From the NCBI GenBank assembly GCA_020536535.1, contig JAHLWZ010000129.1, positions 1 through 33,103 on the forward strand: 33,103 nucleotides of DNA, in the 5' to 3' direction. The notes below the pieces were generated by a model, which had not been told where the DNA came from, did not search any database, and saw only the letters and a program-made list of their open reading frames with translations. Within the stretch, counting starts at the first letter, position 1. Each line of letters opens with the position of its first letter. The stretch is from Pelomyxa schiedti (taxonomy: Eukaryota; Evosea; Pelobiontida; Pelomyxidae). A program made the translations under genes and the position numbers. Below are positions 20,407-30,805 of this stretch, piece after piece.

Positions 20407-20676
20407 TCACAGTATGGTGGTGGTTCCCCCAGGTACAACTGGTTTGTCTTTGTATTTGTCCTTGACGAGGGCAGCCACGCCGGCCAGTGATATGCACCGG
20501 TGCACCTCGACCACACTGAGGCTGATCCCAAACGTGTGTTGCAGCTGCGCCACCATCTCGTCCATGAGGCCAGAGTCGATGCCGAGAGCCTGCATGTGCA
20601 GGTCCAGGGTTACCACTTGCTTGTCCATCACAAGCAGACGGCTCACGAGCTCAATCAACCTCTCCTCAACGCTCAT
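20407..20676 (-). CDS. Standalone acyl-carrier-like protein
   Basis: Intronless, 89 residues. The helix II region LGIDSGLMDEMVAQLQHTFG (31-50) matches the phosphopantetheine-attachment motif of acyl and peptidyl carrier domains (usual form G-x-DSL). Ser35 would be the attachment residue. The following ISLSVVEVHRCISLAGVAAL fits helix III/IV of the four-helix bundle. Gly replaces the usual Leu after the Ser. Length equals a single carrier domain, and no targeting peptide precedes it, so a mitochondrial ACP role is not supported; a carrier for a cytosolic synthase is possible. The U2 snRNA gene lies about 195 bp upstream on the same strand. Confidence 0.65.
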   Translation of the reverse strand: MSVEERLIELVSRLLVMDKQVVTLDLHMQALGIDSGLMDEMVAQLQHTFGISLSVVEVHRCISLAGVAALVKDKYKDKPVVPGGTTTIL

Positions 20677-20871
20677 TTTTCTTTTTTGTTTTAAAGTTAG
20701 TTGTTTGGTTAGGTTGAAGAGAGAACGGTTTGCAAAGCAAGGAGCAGGGAGGAATCTTCGTCGGAACGGTCATGTCCCTTTTCCTTTCCCAGATTCTCAA
20801 GACACACACTTGGACTCCAGATTTTGTTTTTGACTTTATAAAGTGGGGGCTGACCACACGAGGCGGCAGTG

Positions 20872-21058
20872 CAGTGCCTGGGCAATCAGGAGGGCACCCA
20901 AGTTGGCGGCGGAGCAAGCCCCACCGCCAACCAGGCACCCCCAACAACCCCACAAAAAATAAGATTAATATCGATGCTGCCCAATGGGCAGCTTTCAGAT
21001 ATTAAGCTGAAAAGAACAGATACTACACTTGATCTTAGCCAAAAGGCCGAGAAGGTAT
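20872..21058 (-). ncRNA. U2: U2 spliceosomal snRNA
   Basis: The minus strand begins ATACCTTCTCGGCCTTTTGG, then CTAAGATCAAGTGTAGTATC, the near-invariant 5' region of U2. It contains GUAGUA, which pairs with the intron branch point in the major spliceosome. Stem IIa/b follows, with a strong hairpin GCUGCCC-AUU-GGGCAGC. The Sm-binding site AUUUUUUG lies at 20960-20953. Stem III is GUUGGCGGUGGGGC with its loop CUUG and complementary arm CUCCGCCGCCAAC. A stem-IV-like hairpin (GUGCC/GGCAC) ends near 20872. The 5' end at 21058 is set by alignment to known U2. The 3' end is approximate, from stem IV and the usual length near 187 nt. Confidence 0.95.
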
Positions 21059-21083
21059 GAGGTGTTACTCCATCAGCAAGGCG

Positions 21084-21092
21084 CTTAAAAAT
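21084..21092 (-). promoter_or_regulatory. TATA-like element upstream of U2
   Basis: ATTTTTAAG on the minus strand lies about 26-34 nt upstream of the predicted U2 5' end, the usual distance for a TATA box. Only 133 bp separate U2 from the end of the hydrolase gene, so the promoter must be compact. No proximal sequence element was identifiable. Confidence 0.3.
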
Positions 21093-21191
21093 GAGTCCGC
21101 TCAAACAGGTTATGGGACGAAATAATTCGGCGAATAACTTGGAAGGCTTAGACCATGGGCTTTGAAACAAACAAGCATAGAAACACAGAAA

Positions 21192-22487
21192 TCACAGGGA
21201 TTCAAAATCCCCACGCACACAAAGAAGTATTTTTTCACATGTGGCCTGTATTTGTTGTGTGGATGATATTGTGGGTTTCCCGTCAAACCAGGAAGCCAAC
21301 GAAGGAATATTGTCACAGAGAAGCAAGTGGTTGCCCCCAACAATTTTGGTGTATTTCCGCACATAGTTGCTCTTGTACTTCTCCATCTGGTTCCAGATAA
21401 CTTCGAATTGTTAGTGTTAGGCAGTCGCTATCGAGAGGAAATAATCACTTACGGGTAGGTCCTTTTGATGCTGGAACAAAGTGATCCTGTGTTGCTTCAA
21501 CAAGCACAACATTGCACTGAATATTTTGGAGTGCCGGCACAACACTGGGCATGACCAAGCTGGGTGAGGTATCGCAAGGAGAGACAGCGATAATACTTTG
21601 AACCCTTGGTAAATGTTCCAGGCCGACAGCACCCTCAACCTGCATTGCAGTTGAACTATCGGGTTTAAAAGAGAGATTCGTTGCTGCAAGCAATGACACA
21701 GCACCACCAAGAGAATGACCAGCAAGGTGAATGCTTGCCTTATTCACAAGGGTATCGAACTGCTTTACCGCCCTGCAAGGGGGAGGATGAACACACAGGA
21801 ATAAATGCAGGAACCTACCAGACCAAAGTGTGTAGAATCGCCAATCCATACTCAGTGTGGTTCGGGAAAATTCCAGTGCATGCATCGCACGCAACAACAA
21901 TGACACCACTTGATGCAACCATACGTAACAGGCTGTCATAGTTCTATTGTTCAATAATATTAGATCCCATGCGAGCGCACAAGATACAGTATAGTGAGAG
22001 GAGGGAACACATTATGAAATCAAGACAGGAACGCACCAACAGCGCGCAACATAAACTTAAATTACTTGGTGAATAACAATTTGAATTCAATGAGGTTATT
22101 ATTATTTCATATTCAGGCAACACACTGAATTCAAATTCAAATTCAAATTGGCAACTTGCACACACCCGGGAAGTGGCCTGCCACCCGTGCCCAAATATGA
22201 CCAATGGGTACTGATCACTACCGTGTTGGTTCTCGGCGCCAGTCGCCTCGTCGGCGGCCGCCGTAGACGGCGTGGCGAGTGCAGTTGCAATTATTGCACC
22301 TGGAGGCGTGTGCACGACGACTGGGAATGGCTTGTTGCCCCCCGTTGGCGTCACAACGTAGCTGGGCTGTGAATATGCCAAATATGTGTGTTGCAATCAT
22401 AATTATGTTATGACTGCGGCGTTACGAATTCGTCATTGTGGTTGTTGAAGCAAAACTTACAGCCGCTGCTGGTGTCACTGCTGCCAT
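21192..22487 (-). CDS. Alpha/beta-hydrolase (esterase/lipase-like), 5 exons
   Basis: Exons: 22487-22461, 22366-22166, 21943-21819, 21772-21453 and 21400-21192, giving 293 residues. The nucleophile elbow GHSLGG lies in IHLAGHSLGGAVSLLAATNL (about 131-150). The oxyanion region is YPLVIFGHGWQATS (HGW), with VIVVACDACTG downstream. The likely acid lies in VVLVEATQDHFVP and the likely catalytic His in VGGNH near the C-terminus. The arrangement resembles chlorophyllase/cutinase-type and PAF-acetylhydrolase-type esterases that act on small esters or lipids. The substrate is not evident, and there is no signal peptide. Two introns use GTGTGT and GTAGGT donors. Intron 2 (22165-21944) contains a short direct repeat of TTCAAA units at about 22128-22149. 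Confidence 0.8.
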
Positions 22488-22695
22488 CAAACTGTTATTA
22501 TAATAACATCAACTAAATTGTAGGAGCTGAACCACCAAAAAGCACAACGTCAGAGTGCTTTCCCATTCACTTGTGAGGGAAAGAAAAGCCCACCCAAGTG
22601 GGGGAATCGAAGAATTTGCAACAAAAAGGGTTTTTTGTACGATTTTGTGATCGAGGAATTCAAAGAAAGAACAAAACAAAAAACAAAGGCAAACA

Positions 22696-22812
22696 ATGGA
22701 GACGAGGATACTGTGTTGGGTTGCTGTTGGTTTCGCAATTGTGGGATTGGGGACACTCCCGAGCGTCGTTGAGGGACAACAGCAGACACTCAGCACGTGC
22801 CTGTCGTGGCTG
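22696..22812 (+). CDS. N-terminus of a secreted or membrane protein, cut by assembly gap
   Basis: A start at 22696 opens METRILCWVAVGFAIVGLGT, a classical signal peptide: a short charged head, a hydrophobic core, then a small-residue cleavage region (SVVEG before QQQ). The frame then enters the 100-N gap at 22813. After the gap only the 3' end of the minus-strand kinase K1 is seen, so the rest of the gene lies in missing sequence, or the gap joins non-adjacent pieces. Function unknown. Confidence 0.5.
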
Positions 22813-22912
22813 NNNNNNNNNNNNNNNNNNNNNNNNNNNNNNNNNNNNNNNNNNNNNNNNNNNNNNNNNNNNNNNNNNNNNNNNNNNNNNNNNNNNNNNN
22901 NNNNNNNNNNNN
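22813..22912. other. Assembly gap (100 N)
   Basis: Exactly 100 Ns, the conventional size for a scaffold join of unknown length. True distance, and possibly adjacency, across this point is unknown. Confidence 0.98.
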
Positions 22913-22924
22913 TATTTTATAATT

Positions 22925-25394
22925 TTAAACTGATGAGTGAAATGAGTTGAGAGCAACAGAAGCAGAGAGCCTGGTGGCACGATCACGTGACATCATCCCA
23001 ACAAGAACCTGTCCAATCATCATCGTGGTGCTGGTGCCATTCTCTGTCCTTGCTGTTGCCGTGGTGGCAGTGGTGGTGTTGCTGAGGCCATTGTTGATGT
23101 AGTCCCAGTGTGGAGGGAGTGGAGGGAGAAACTCAGGCGTGAAGGTGCACATGCCTTGCTTGAACTGGCCGATGAACTTGTTGGTGGGAGGCAGCATGGC
23201 ATCGTAAAACGTGAGGGCAAGGGAGAAGGAGTCACACTTGGCAAACGAGAACACACAGGATGGGCCGCGCATCCTCATGAGGTCCCTGGAGAGTGCACTC
23301 ACCTCGGGTGGCATCGTGCCTGTGTTCCCCCACACTTGCCCGTCTGTCCTCATCACAATGGCTTGGAGATCATCATCACAACCATCAGTGGACAAACACT
23401 CCACAGCTTCTCCAAAGTCAATCAACGTGAGCTTGTGTGTGGCTGGGTCAACAAGAATGTTGTCTCCTTTGATGTCCCTGCGATTTATTGTGTGTTGAAT
23501 GGGATTCATGATGCAACGGATTGGAACAACCTGTGGACGACGTGTGCTCTTTCAAGGTGACACACAGCACTCAGTGATTGGAGAAGCATGTTCCTCACAA
23601 TCCTGGGGGTGCTGGTTGTTGTTGTAGACGTGGTGGTGGCACCATCAAGAAGATTTGTCAGAAATTTCACCAAAGGAACACCACAGAAAGGAAGCAGGAA
23701 AGCAAGAGACTTGTTCAGTGATAATTCTTTGTACACTGGTTGATCTGACGGAATTGCCTCAATGAACTCTGGTGGAAATCTTTTGGTTCGGTTGTTGAGG
23801 ATGCTGGTTTATATGTAAAACATAAACACGTGATATTAGTGTTTTTCAATAACTACTAAATTCCTTTATTTGTTCTTAATATTCTAAAGTGTAAGCACAG
23901 TCACACACACACCTTGGAATGACAAGAGTTCCAAGAGGGTGGATAACATTTGGATGAAGTGGCACAGACGCAAGAACAATGCACTCTTTCATGTACTTCT
24001 GCTTGATCAGTGTTTGCTGTGGTGTGTTCTCCCAGTTGAACAGAACTTTCATTGCCATGGTCGTGGATTGTGGTGCGTTGTTTTCCTCACTTCTTTTGTT
24101 GGTGTTGTTGTTGTTGTTATCCAGAGGAGGTTGTGTGGTGGTGGGAGGAGAAGGAGAAGAAGGATGAAGGAGGTGGTGCAACTGTGGCACACTACTGCTG
24201 CTGATGCCTGTGCACGCTCCACCTCCTCCACCTCCACTGGGGAAGAATCTCACCTGGAATGTGGCTGCGTTTGAGCCTGAACCAAGGAATTTCATCATTG
24301 CAAATGAATCAATGTTCGCTCCAACCAACGATGTCATTGTCTCTGCTCTCTCCTGTTTGTTTTTGTTTTTGTTGTTGTGTTTTACAAAGGAGATTTTAGT
24401 CGATTGAAGGACAGAGAACACAAACCTTAAAAGATGCTTTGAGAACAGAGTTCTCTTCCTCAAGTGTAAGGATCCTCCTCTCCTTTTCTTGCAGTTTCCC
24501 TTCGAGAATCAACACCCTCTCATTCATTTCCCTCAATGAATCTCCAAGCCGCTTGTTCTCCCCTGTGATTCGTACAATCTCTTTCTCTCTCATCTCCAGG
24601 AGTTCAGTGAATGTGCTGCTATTCTTTTTTAGTGTCTCCATGGTGGCCTCTTTTGAGGATTGTACCATTCTCCTGGTGGTGGTGGTTGGGGCCGTTTTTA
24701 TGGTAATTATTGTGGTGGGTGATGATTGTGGTTGTTGTTGTGTTGTGGACTTTGAGGATTGAACAATTCTTCTCGCGTTGTGATCCTTCAACAGGTTGCA
24801 GATATCAGTGCAATTCCTTCTTGTTGCCACATCAAGTGGTGTTTTTCCTTGGTTGTTTTTGCAGTTTATGTCAATTCCATTGACTTGGAGCAGAACCTTC
24901 ACCCCTTCCACGAATCTCTCTTCACAAGCCACGTGCAGTGCTGTCTGGCCAATAAGAGACCCGTACCCTGTTGTTGGCACCAAGTTGACGTCCACGCGCG
25001 GGCACTCGAGCAACGCCACCACCACGCCCATGCGGTGAAGCCAACATGCGTGGGCCAGTGGGCACGCCTTGTTCACATCCACATCGGGCCTCGCCACCAA
25101 CAACCTCACCACTGCCTCGTTGCCGTTACCAGCAGCGAGACACAGTGGCGTTTCCCCATCACCGTCGGTTTTGTTTGGGTCGATTGGGGGGTTGCGTGAT
25201 GCGCCCACGCCAAGGAGCTGCCCAACAACCGACTCGTGCCCGCAACCGCACGCAATGTGAAGAATGGGCAAACCGCCATCGCTGATGGGGGTGTTGATGT
25301 CCCATGTGGGTGACGGCGGCAACGTGGGCATGTCACCACGCCGGCACGCATCAATCATGGCCTGGCGCTGAGCCTCTGACAGTGGTGTTGTCAT
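22925..25394 (-). CDS. K1: ankyrin repeats + coiled coil + protein kinase
   Basis: Exons 25394-24426, 24352-23913, 23803-23531 and 23477-22925 give 744 residues. Residues about 25-220 are ankyrin repeats (GLPILHIACGCGHESVVGQL, GETPLCLAAGNGNEAVVRLL, TALHVACEERFVEGVKVLL). About 255-323 is a coiled coil (EMREKEIVRITGENKRL). The kinase follows: glycine loop LGSGSNAATF (346-355), Lys425 (TMAMKVLF), HRDIKGDNILV (Asp562) and IDFGEAVE (Asp581). A PPE motif and an end helix (LVGMMSRDRATRL) close it. An intron splits the HRD Arg codon. About 55 Gly/Ser/Asn-rich residues are inserted between glycine loop and Lys, where kinases usually have about 15. All key catalytic residues are present, so it should be active. 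The start is set by the shared MTTP opening of the paralogues; an upstream in-frame Met at 25433 is possible. Confidence 0.85.
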
Positions 25395-25790
25395 CGATGT
25401 ATCGCTGATCGGGTCCGTTTTGAATTCAAGCAAATTCTCTCAGGGTCGCAGCTCCAGAATCATTCCCAAGCTATGAATGAGTGTTGTCCATTGGCTTCTG
25501 TAAATGCAAAGATGTGTAGTGGGAAGTGGGTGAGGAATCGAGGCAATGACCTTCCGGTCTGTTGATTATTTGACACGTATCTGATGTAACAGCTTGTCGT
25601 CGATTTTGGTGTTTTTCGATGTTGCGAAGTCCGGTGTCATTTCGCGTGTCATTGAGCTTCGAAACAAACAAAATTCTTATTTGTATATCCAATGCTTTTA
25701 ACGGCTTCAATTTCGGTCTCGTAACTCGTACCACCTAGTAAAATGCTGTCATTATGTCTGTAATTTTAAAAAACCCACCAACTACGAGAA
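25395..25790. other. Intergenic stretch upstream of K1
   Basis: No supported gene. The first part should carry the K1 promoter. The 88-codon minus-strand frame at 25734-25471 shows no homology to anything nearby. Confidence 0.4.
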
Positions 25791-26530
25791 TTAACCCAAG
25801 GATGTCTTTTTCGATGACACCATTGGCGCAGTTGCTTTTGATCCCACGACCACACTTCCTCACGGGGGTGTACCAGTTGAACTGACTTTGGCGTTATCAC
25901 TCAAGGGTGATACAAAGTTGGACAATGTGGTGGTTTCTTCAGCCGCTGCTACAAAGTCAGCCCCCACTAGTGCACCACCCACATATGTGAATTACGCACA
26001 TCCATCAGGTTGTTAATGTTTTACTGCCTTCCAAGTTGGACCAGCTTTGCTGTGACTAAATAAGTTGCAAGTATTATTGTTGGGCCAGTTGCTCTGTATA
26101 TTGACGAGGCACTCCCCCCATTTTTGTTGTGGCAAATGCTAAAGTTGTCTTGATGAAGGTATGTGTTTTCCTCACATTATTTTGACTGATGGAATCATAG
26201 TCTATTCTTGTGCACATACTCAGTTTGATTGGAACCCTCAGGTAATCCTATTCTCAGCAGATCTTATTGGCTTGTCCATCTCAGTTGCACCTTCCACCTT
26301 CCATATCATTCCGGCAAATGTACATCACCTCCGCATACTTCCGCTGTCCAGTGTCTTTCCTTGCGTTTTACCAGATCGGTACTCAGGTTTCCTTCTCCTA
26401 TTATGCCGCGATTTCTTACTTCCTGGCTCAGAGTCGGCCCTTCCAAAGCTTCCATATCTAGCATATGTTGCTCATGAGGTTGCCTTGATAGTGGATCAGG
26501 ATCATCCCTTACCATCGTTTCTTGGATGAG
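25791..26530 (+). pseudogene. Exon remnants of an unidentified gene
   Basis: An open exon-like stretch at about 25812-26010 reads DTIGAVAFDPTTTLPHGGVP and VELTLALSLKGDTKLDNVVV, ending at a GTTGTT donor. Later pieces read LYIDEALPP, then change frame around six Cs (26113-26118) into VVANAKVVLMK before a GTATGT donor at 26160. A further frame runs from 26227 to 26529 (FDWNPQVILFSADLIG). The alternating strand pattern with LPP is reminiscent of an arrestin-like fold, but this is weak. The frame change suggests a decayed gene or a homopolymer error. No start was found. Confidence 0.3.
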
Positions 26531-26704
26531 TATACTGCGGTTTTTACCTCATACTTCCACATCTACACTACGCCTTACTCCCTGTGGAGGGTCCTCTTTG
26601 GTGAAGGCCGCACAAACAAGAAAAATAAAATTTAATTAAATTAATAATAGACACTTCTGTGCAAGAACTGTAATAAAAATCCATCAACCAATCCATCGAT
26701 CGCA

Positions 26705-29700
26705 ATGACAACACCACCGACAAAGGAACAGCTCGAGGCCATGCGTGTTGCATGTGGGCGTGGTGACATGCCCTCGTTGCCACCACCTCCTTGGGACATC
26801 AACACTTCCCTCGTACCTGGTGGTTGGAGCATGCTTCACTCTGCGTGTGGTTATGGGCACGTGCCACTTGCGAGGCAGCTCCTTAGTGTGGGTGCGTCTC
26901 GTGACCCTCCAATCGACCCAAACACCACCTGCGGCACCAGTGGGGATTCTGCGGGTGTAACACCACTGTGGCTCGCTGCTTGTAGTGACCAGGAGGCAGT
27001 GGTGAGGATGTTGGTTGCAAGACCCGACGTGGATGTGAACAAGGGGAGCCCACTAGTCATCGCATGTAGGTATCGCCATGTAAGTGTGGTGGCGTTGCTT
27101 GAGTGCCCACGTGTGGACGTCAACTTGGTGCAAACAATAGGATGGGGGTCTCTTGTTGGTAAAGCAGCACTGCATGTGGCTTGTGAACAGCAATTCATGG
27201 CCGGGGTGAAGCTTCTGCTCCAGGTCAATGGAATTGACGCAAACTGTGGAACCTTTGACGGTGAAACACCACTTGATGTGGCAACAAGATGTAATTTCCC
27301 CAAAATCTGCGACCTCTTGAAGGATCACAATGCGAGAATTGTACAATCCTCATTTCTTGACTCAACTGCAAAGAACAAGGGTTTTAATCTCCTTTCTTGA
27401 ACACCCACCTTATTCCATCCTCGTTTTCACTTTGGAACCTCACACTTTGTGTTTAAAAGACCACGACGAGATCACAGAACTGAAGGCGCGAATCACAAAA
27501 TTGGAGGATGAAAACGCAAAGAATGTGAATCTCCATTATGAAAGAAGAGATGAACAACAAAGGATTTGTGATCTCCAACACTGTATGTGGGCGACACCCC
27601 CCCTTTTCTCTTCCACCAACCACACACAAGATAGCACAATTCCACACTCTTCTGGCATTACAGACACGAATCATGTGATGTCACATGTTGAACAAGGAGA
27701 AGGCACATGGTGCAATATTCTTCCTGAAACCAACAACAACAAAAACAACAACTGCAAGCAATCACAAATCAGGATTGTGTTTGAGGACCTTGCCCCTTTT
27801 GATGAAATTGTGTGTGCCTCCTGTCCTCTTCAAATGGTGTGCACGTTCCCATGTTTTTCGTTTTACTCACTGGCTGCTGACAAACACAGGTTGTGAAGAT
27901 CATCATCTCAAGGAAGTTTGGAGTTGAACCAACTCAACAGGCAATTTTCACAGTTGGTTCAGATGATAACCACTCAGAAGAACTGTTGACTGACCCTTCC
28001 AAAACCTTGGAAGAAATTCAACAGCAACAACAGCAAGGCGGCAGCACAAACAGAGTTGTTGTTCAAATCAGAGTGAGAATCAAATCGAGCATGACAATAC
28101 AAGAGAAAGACTTGAAGGTTGTTTCCACACTTGGAGTCGGATCATATGGAACTGTTTTCAAGTGCACCTTCATTCACAACACAGCCACTTCCTCCTCCTC
28201 AACACCATCAGAAACAACAACATCCGTGGCAGTGAAAGCCCTTCATGAATGCATCAAGAGTGAATTCAACATCACCCAATTTCAGCAGGAAGCTGGGGTG
28301 AGTGACAGAGCCCTTTACATCCCTGAAAAATCATTCTCATTCACACAGATTTCATCAAGTTTGAGGCACACCAATATTGTGAGATGCCTTGGGACATGCA
28401 CCACCAGCACAGGGTCACTCTGGATTGTCTCTGAACTCATGGAATTGAGCCTCAGGCAGCTCCTTCGTCATGTTTCTTTTTTGCTCCCCCTTTTGTTGGA
28501 CTCACTATGAACACAACCAGAAAGATTTAACATTCATGGAAGTTGTTTCAGTTGCATCAGGAATTGCCAAAGGAATGACTGCACTTCACAGGTTTCAGTT
28601 CTTCCTTGACACTTTTAATATTGATGATGATAACATTCTTTTTCCCCAATAATAAAAATACAACACAGGAGGAACAACGTTCTTCTTGATTCTCATGGAG
28701 TTCCAAAAATCGCTGATTTCGGTATTGTCTTCATTTCATGTTGGCTTTTTAATCTCTTTTAATTTTTGGCAGGATTGTCAAGAGCTCTCCAAGGTTCTTC
28801 TGAGTCTTCTGGTGGTTGCCATTATTTTACAGACAGGCCTGGCACAGTGAGTTACCTGCCACCACAGATGCACACCCCTCATTATGGTATAAAAGGTGTC
28901 TGTTCCCATGTGATTTATTTACACACAGCATTCTTACCAAACAATGTGCACAGGTGACATGTGGGAGTTCGCAGTCTTGTTGAGTGTGATTCTCAGGGGA
29001 GCAACACCTGAAGTGAGGCCACCAAAGTCTGCCAACCAAATCACTGAGTTCTTGGCAGTTCAACAAACTTCACTCTCTTCAGAAGAAGTTTCAGGTTTGT
29101 TTGTTCTCTGCCATCACATGACAAACCCACACAGAATTGAACCGGCTTTGCCAAGGTGACCCTGGTGAAGTTGTTGTTGTGGAGTGCCTCAGCCGGAGAA
29201 ATGCAATCATTTCTTCCTTGTGTTCTGATCCCAAGATGAACAACGTGCACCGTGTGTGTGTCAGTCTGTTCTCTCTTGTTGTTGAGTCCTGCCTCTCAAT
29301 CCTCGGTTTGTTTCCTACCCCCCCAGTGTGTTGGAAATTTCTCCCAACCAACACACACAGAGAGCAACCGGCCGTCATTCCCAGCAATTGAGAGAATGCT
29401 GATGACATGTGCAGGTATGGTATTTGAAAGTTCCACAACCACAACTGTTGTTACCAACAACATCCTCAACAGCAACAACTGCCACCACGCAATGACAAAA
29501 GCAACACAGCAACCTGCATGCACAACAACAAAAAGTTACTGGGATGTGGTGGCACACATCAACACATGCCTTTCCAACATCGCCACCACATTCCCATTCA
29601 AAACCACTCATGATGCTCCCACAACACAACCACCATCAATAACAGGGGACTTCAGTAAACAATGTTGTGGCACATCCCAAGGTGATACATTGCCACAATT

Positions 29701-29719
29701 GCCCCATTTGAAAATATGA
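26705..29719 (+). CDS. K2: ankyrin + TKL-type kinase lacking the HRD loop
   Basis: Exons 26705-27380, 27460-27582, 27664-27836, 27890-28297, 28349-28471, 28521-28591, 28669-28721, 28773-28895, 28954-29094, 29135-29305 and 29361-29719 give 806 residues. Ankyrin repeats fill about 25-215 and a coiled coil about 226-260 (ITELKARITKLEDENAKN). A beta-grasp-like region spans about 290-365 (VVKIIISRKFGVEPTQQAIF). The kinase has LGVGSYGTVFK (405-415), Lys440 (VAVKALHE), GIAKGMTALH, IADFG (Asp541), the end motif NRPSFPAIERML and a Thr/Asn-rich tail. The catalytic loop is missing: RRNNVLLD stands where K3 reads RNIMHRDLTSNNVLLD, an exact nine-codon, in-frame loss. Every exon still joins in phase, so it is probably expressed as a pseudokinase or scaffold. 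Confidence 0.82.
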
Positions 29720-29746
29720 ATGTACCCACTTTGGTATCTTAACATT

Positions 29747-30216
29747 CACAAGCCACGTGCAGTGCTGTTTGGCCAATAAGAGAGGGCCATCCTCGTGTTT
29801 GCAGCACCACCAAGTTTACATCCACACGTGGGCACTCAAGCAACGCCACCACCACACCCACTTGGCGTAGCTGGCCAGTGGGCCTGCCTTGTTCACATCC
29901 ACATTGGATCTTGCCTCGCCACCAACATCCTCACCACTGCCTCCTTGCCTGCTGCAGCAGCGAGACACGGTGCCGTTTCACCGTAGCAGTCAGTTTTGTT
30001 TGGGTTAATTTTGGGGGTGCGCACCCACCACGTAAAGGAGCTGCCAGACGACTCATGCCCGTGCCGGCATGCAATGTGAAGCATGGTCAAATCAGCACCA
30101 TCGCTGATGGGGGTGTTGATGTCCCATGTGGGTGACGGCGGCAACGTGGGCATGTCACCACGCCGGCACGCATCAATCATGGCCTGGCGCTGAGCCTCTG
30201 ACAGTGGTGTTGTCAT
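29747..30216 (-). pseudogene. Degenerate ankyrin-head fragment
   Basis: It begins MTTPLSEAQRQAMIDACRRG like K1, and its first 120 bp (30217-30098) are identical to K1 (25395-25276). After that it drifts: frameshifts follow GHES (rejoining at INPNKTD) and ARQD. It still shows ALLECPRVDVNLV and IGQTALHVACE before homology stops at 29747. It lacks the coiled coil and any kinase. It lies between the tail of K2 (convergent, 27 bp away) and the MITE at 30267. Confidence 0.8.
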
Positions 30217-30266
30217 CAATGTGATTTCAAATCAAACAAACGAAATCAAATGGGAAAGGGGCTGAT

Positions 30267-30523
30267 TACCGTATGTTGAGAAACCTTCGTTCCAACAAAC
30301 TTTCGTTGCCGAAAACTTTCGTTGCCCAAATTTTTCGTAGCCCACAGCACCCGACGTCGAAAGTTTTCGGCGACGATCATTTTCGCAGACTATCAAGTGT
30401 CGTGGTTTTAGGTGCCGGAACGAACTTTTTTACCGACGCACGTTTTCGGCAACAAAAGTTTTCGACAACGAAAGTTTTCGGCAACGAAAGTTTTCTGGAA
30501 CGAAGGTTTCCCAACATACGGTA
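30267..30523. mobile_element. MITE copy 2 (miniature inverted-repeat transposon)
   Basis: A 257 bp element with the same ends as the copy at 882-1035: TACCGTATGTTGAGAAACCT at the left and AGGTTTCCCAACATACGGTA at the right. The subterminal parts also pair, including CGTTCCAACAAACTTTCGTT against AACGAAAGTTTTCTGGAACG. The right half holds several AACGAAAGTTTTCGG-like units. It encodes nothing and lies between the ankyrin fragment and the 3' end of K3. Confidence 0.85.
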
Positions 30524-30805
30524 TGCCATTTGTTCTATTCAAAATTCATACAAGCACAGGAATGATGCTAGGCAGGCAAGAAGTGTCTGCATCCTCATCT
30601 CTCTGCACAGCCTAAAAGATCTGGAAAACGATACGTGGCAAAACTTGTAATGACTTGTTTTTGGGCATTATTTTTCTGAACATCCCTTCAATCAAATCCT
30701 ATATCCACTACAACAAAAAGTGTGCACACTCGGGCAGTCCCAATCTTGGAGAGAAACTTTCGTTCTTTCCTTGTGGTTGTCCATGTGACAGGCCCCTCAG
30801 GTTTC
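30524..30805. other. Interval between MITE and K3
   Basis: No supported gene. It probably holds the K3 3' UTR. Open frames here read through shadow sequence of the K3 last exon. Confidence 0.4.

Noticed and set aside
20866-21170. Protein-coding frames across the U2 locus
   Set aside because: The sequence is fully explained by U2 snRNA structure, including the branch-recognition and Sm sites.
15476-22900. Long opposite-strand frames inside exons and introns of the identified genes
   Set aside because: They overlap better-supported exons, lack homology and mirror codon structure of the real strand.
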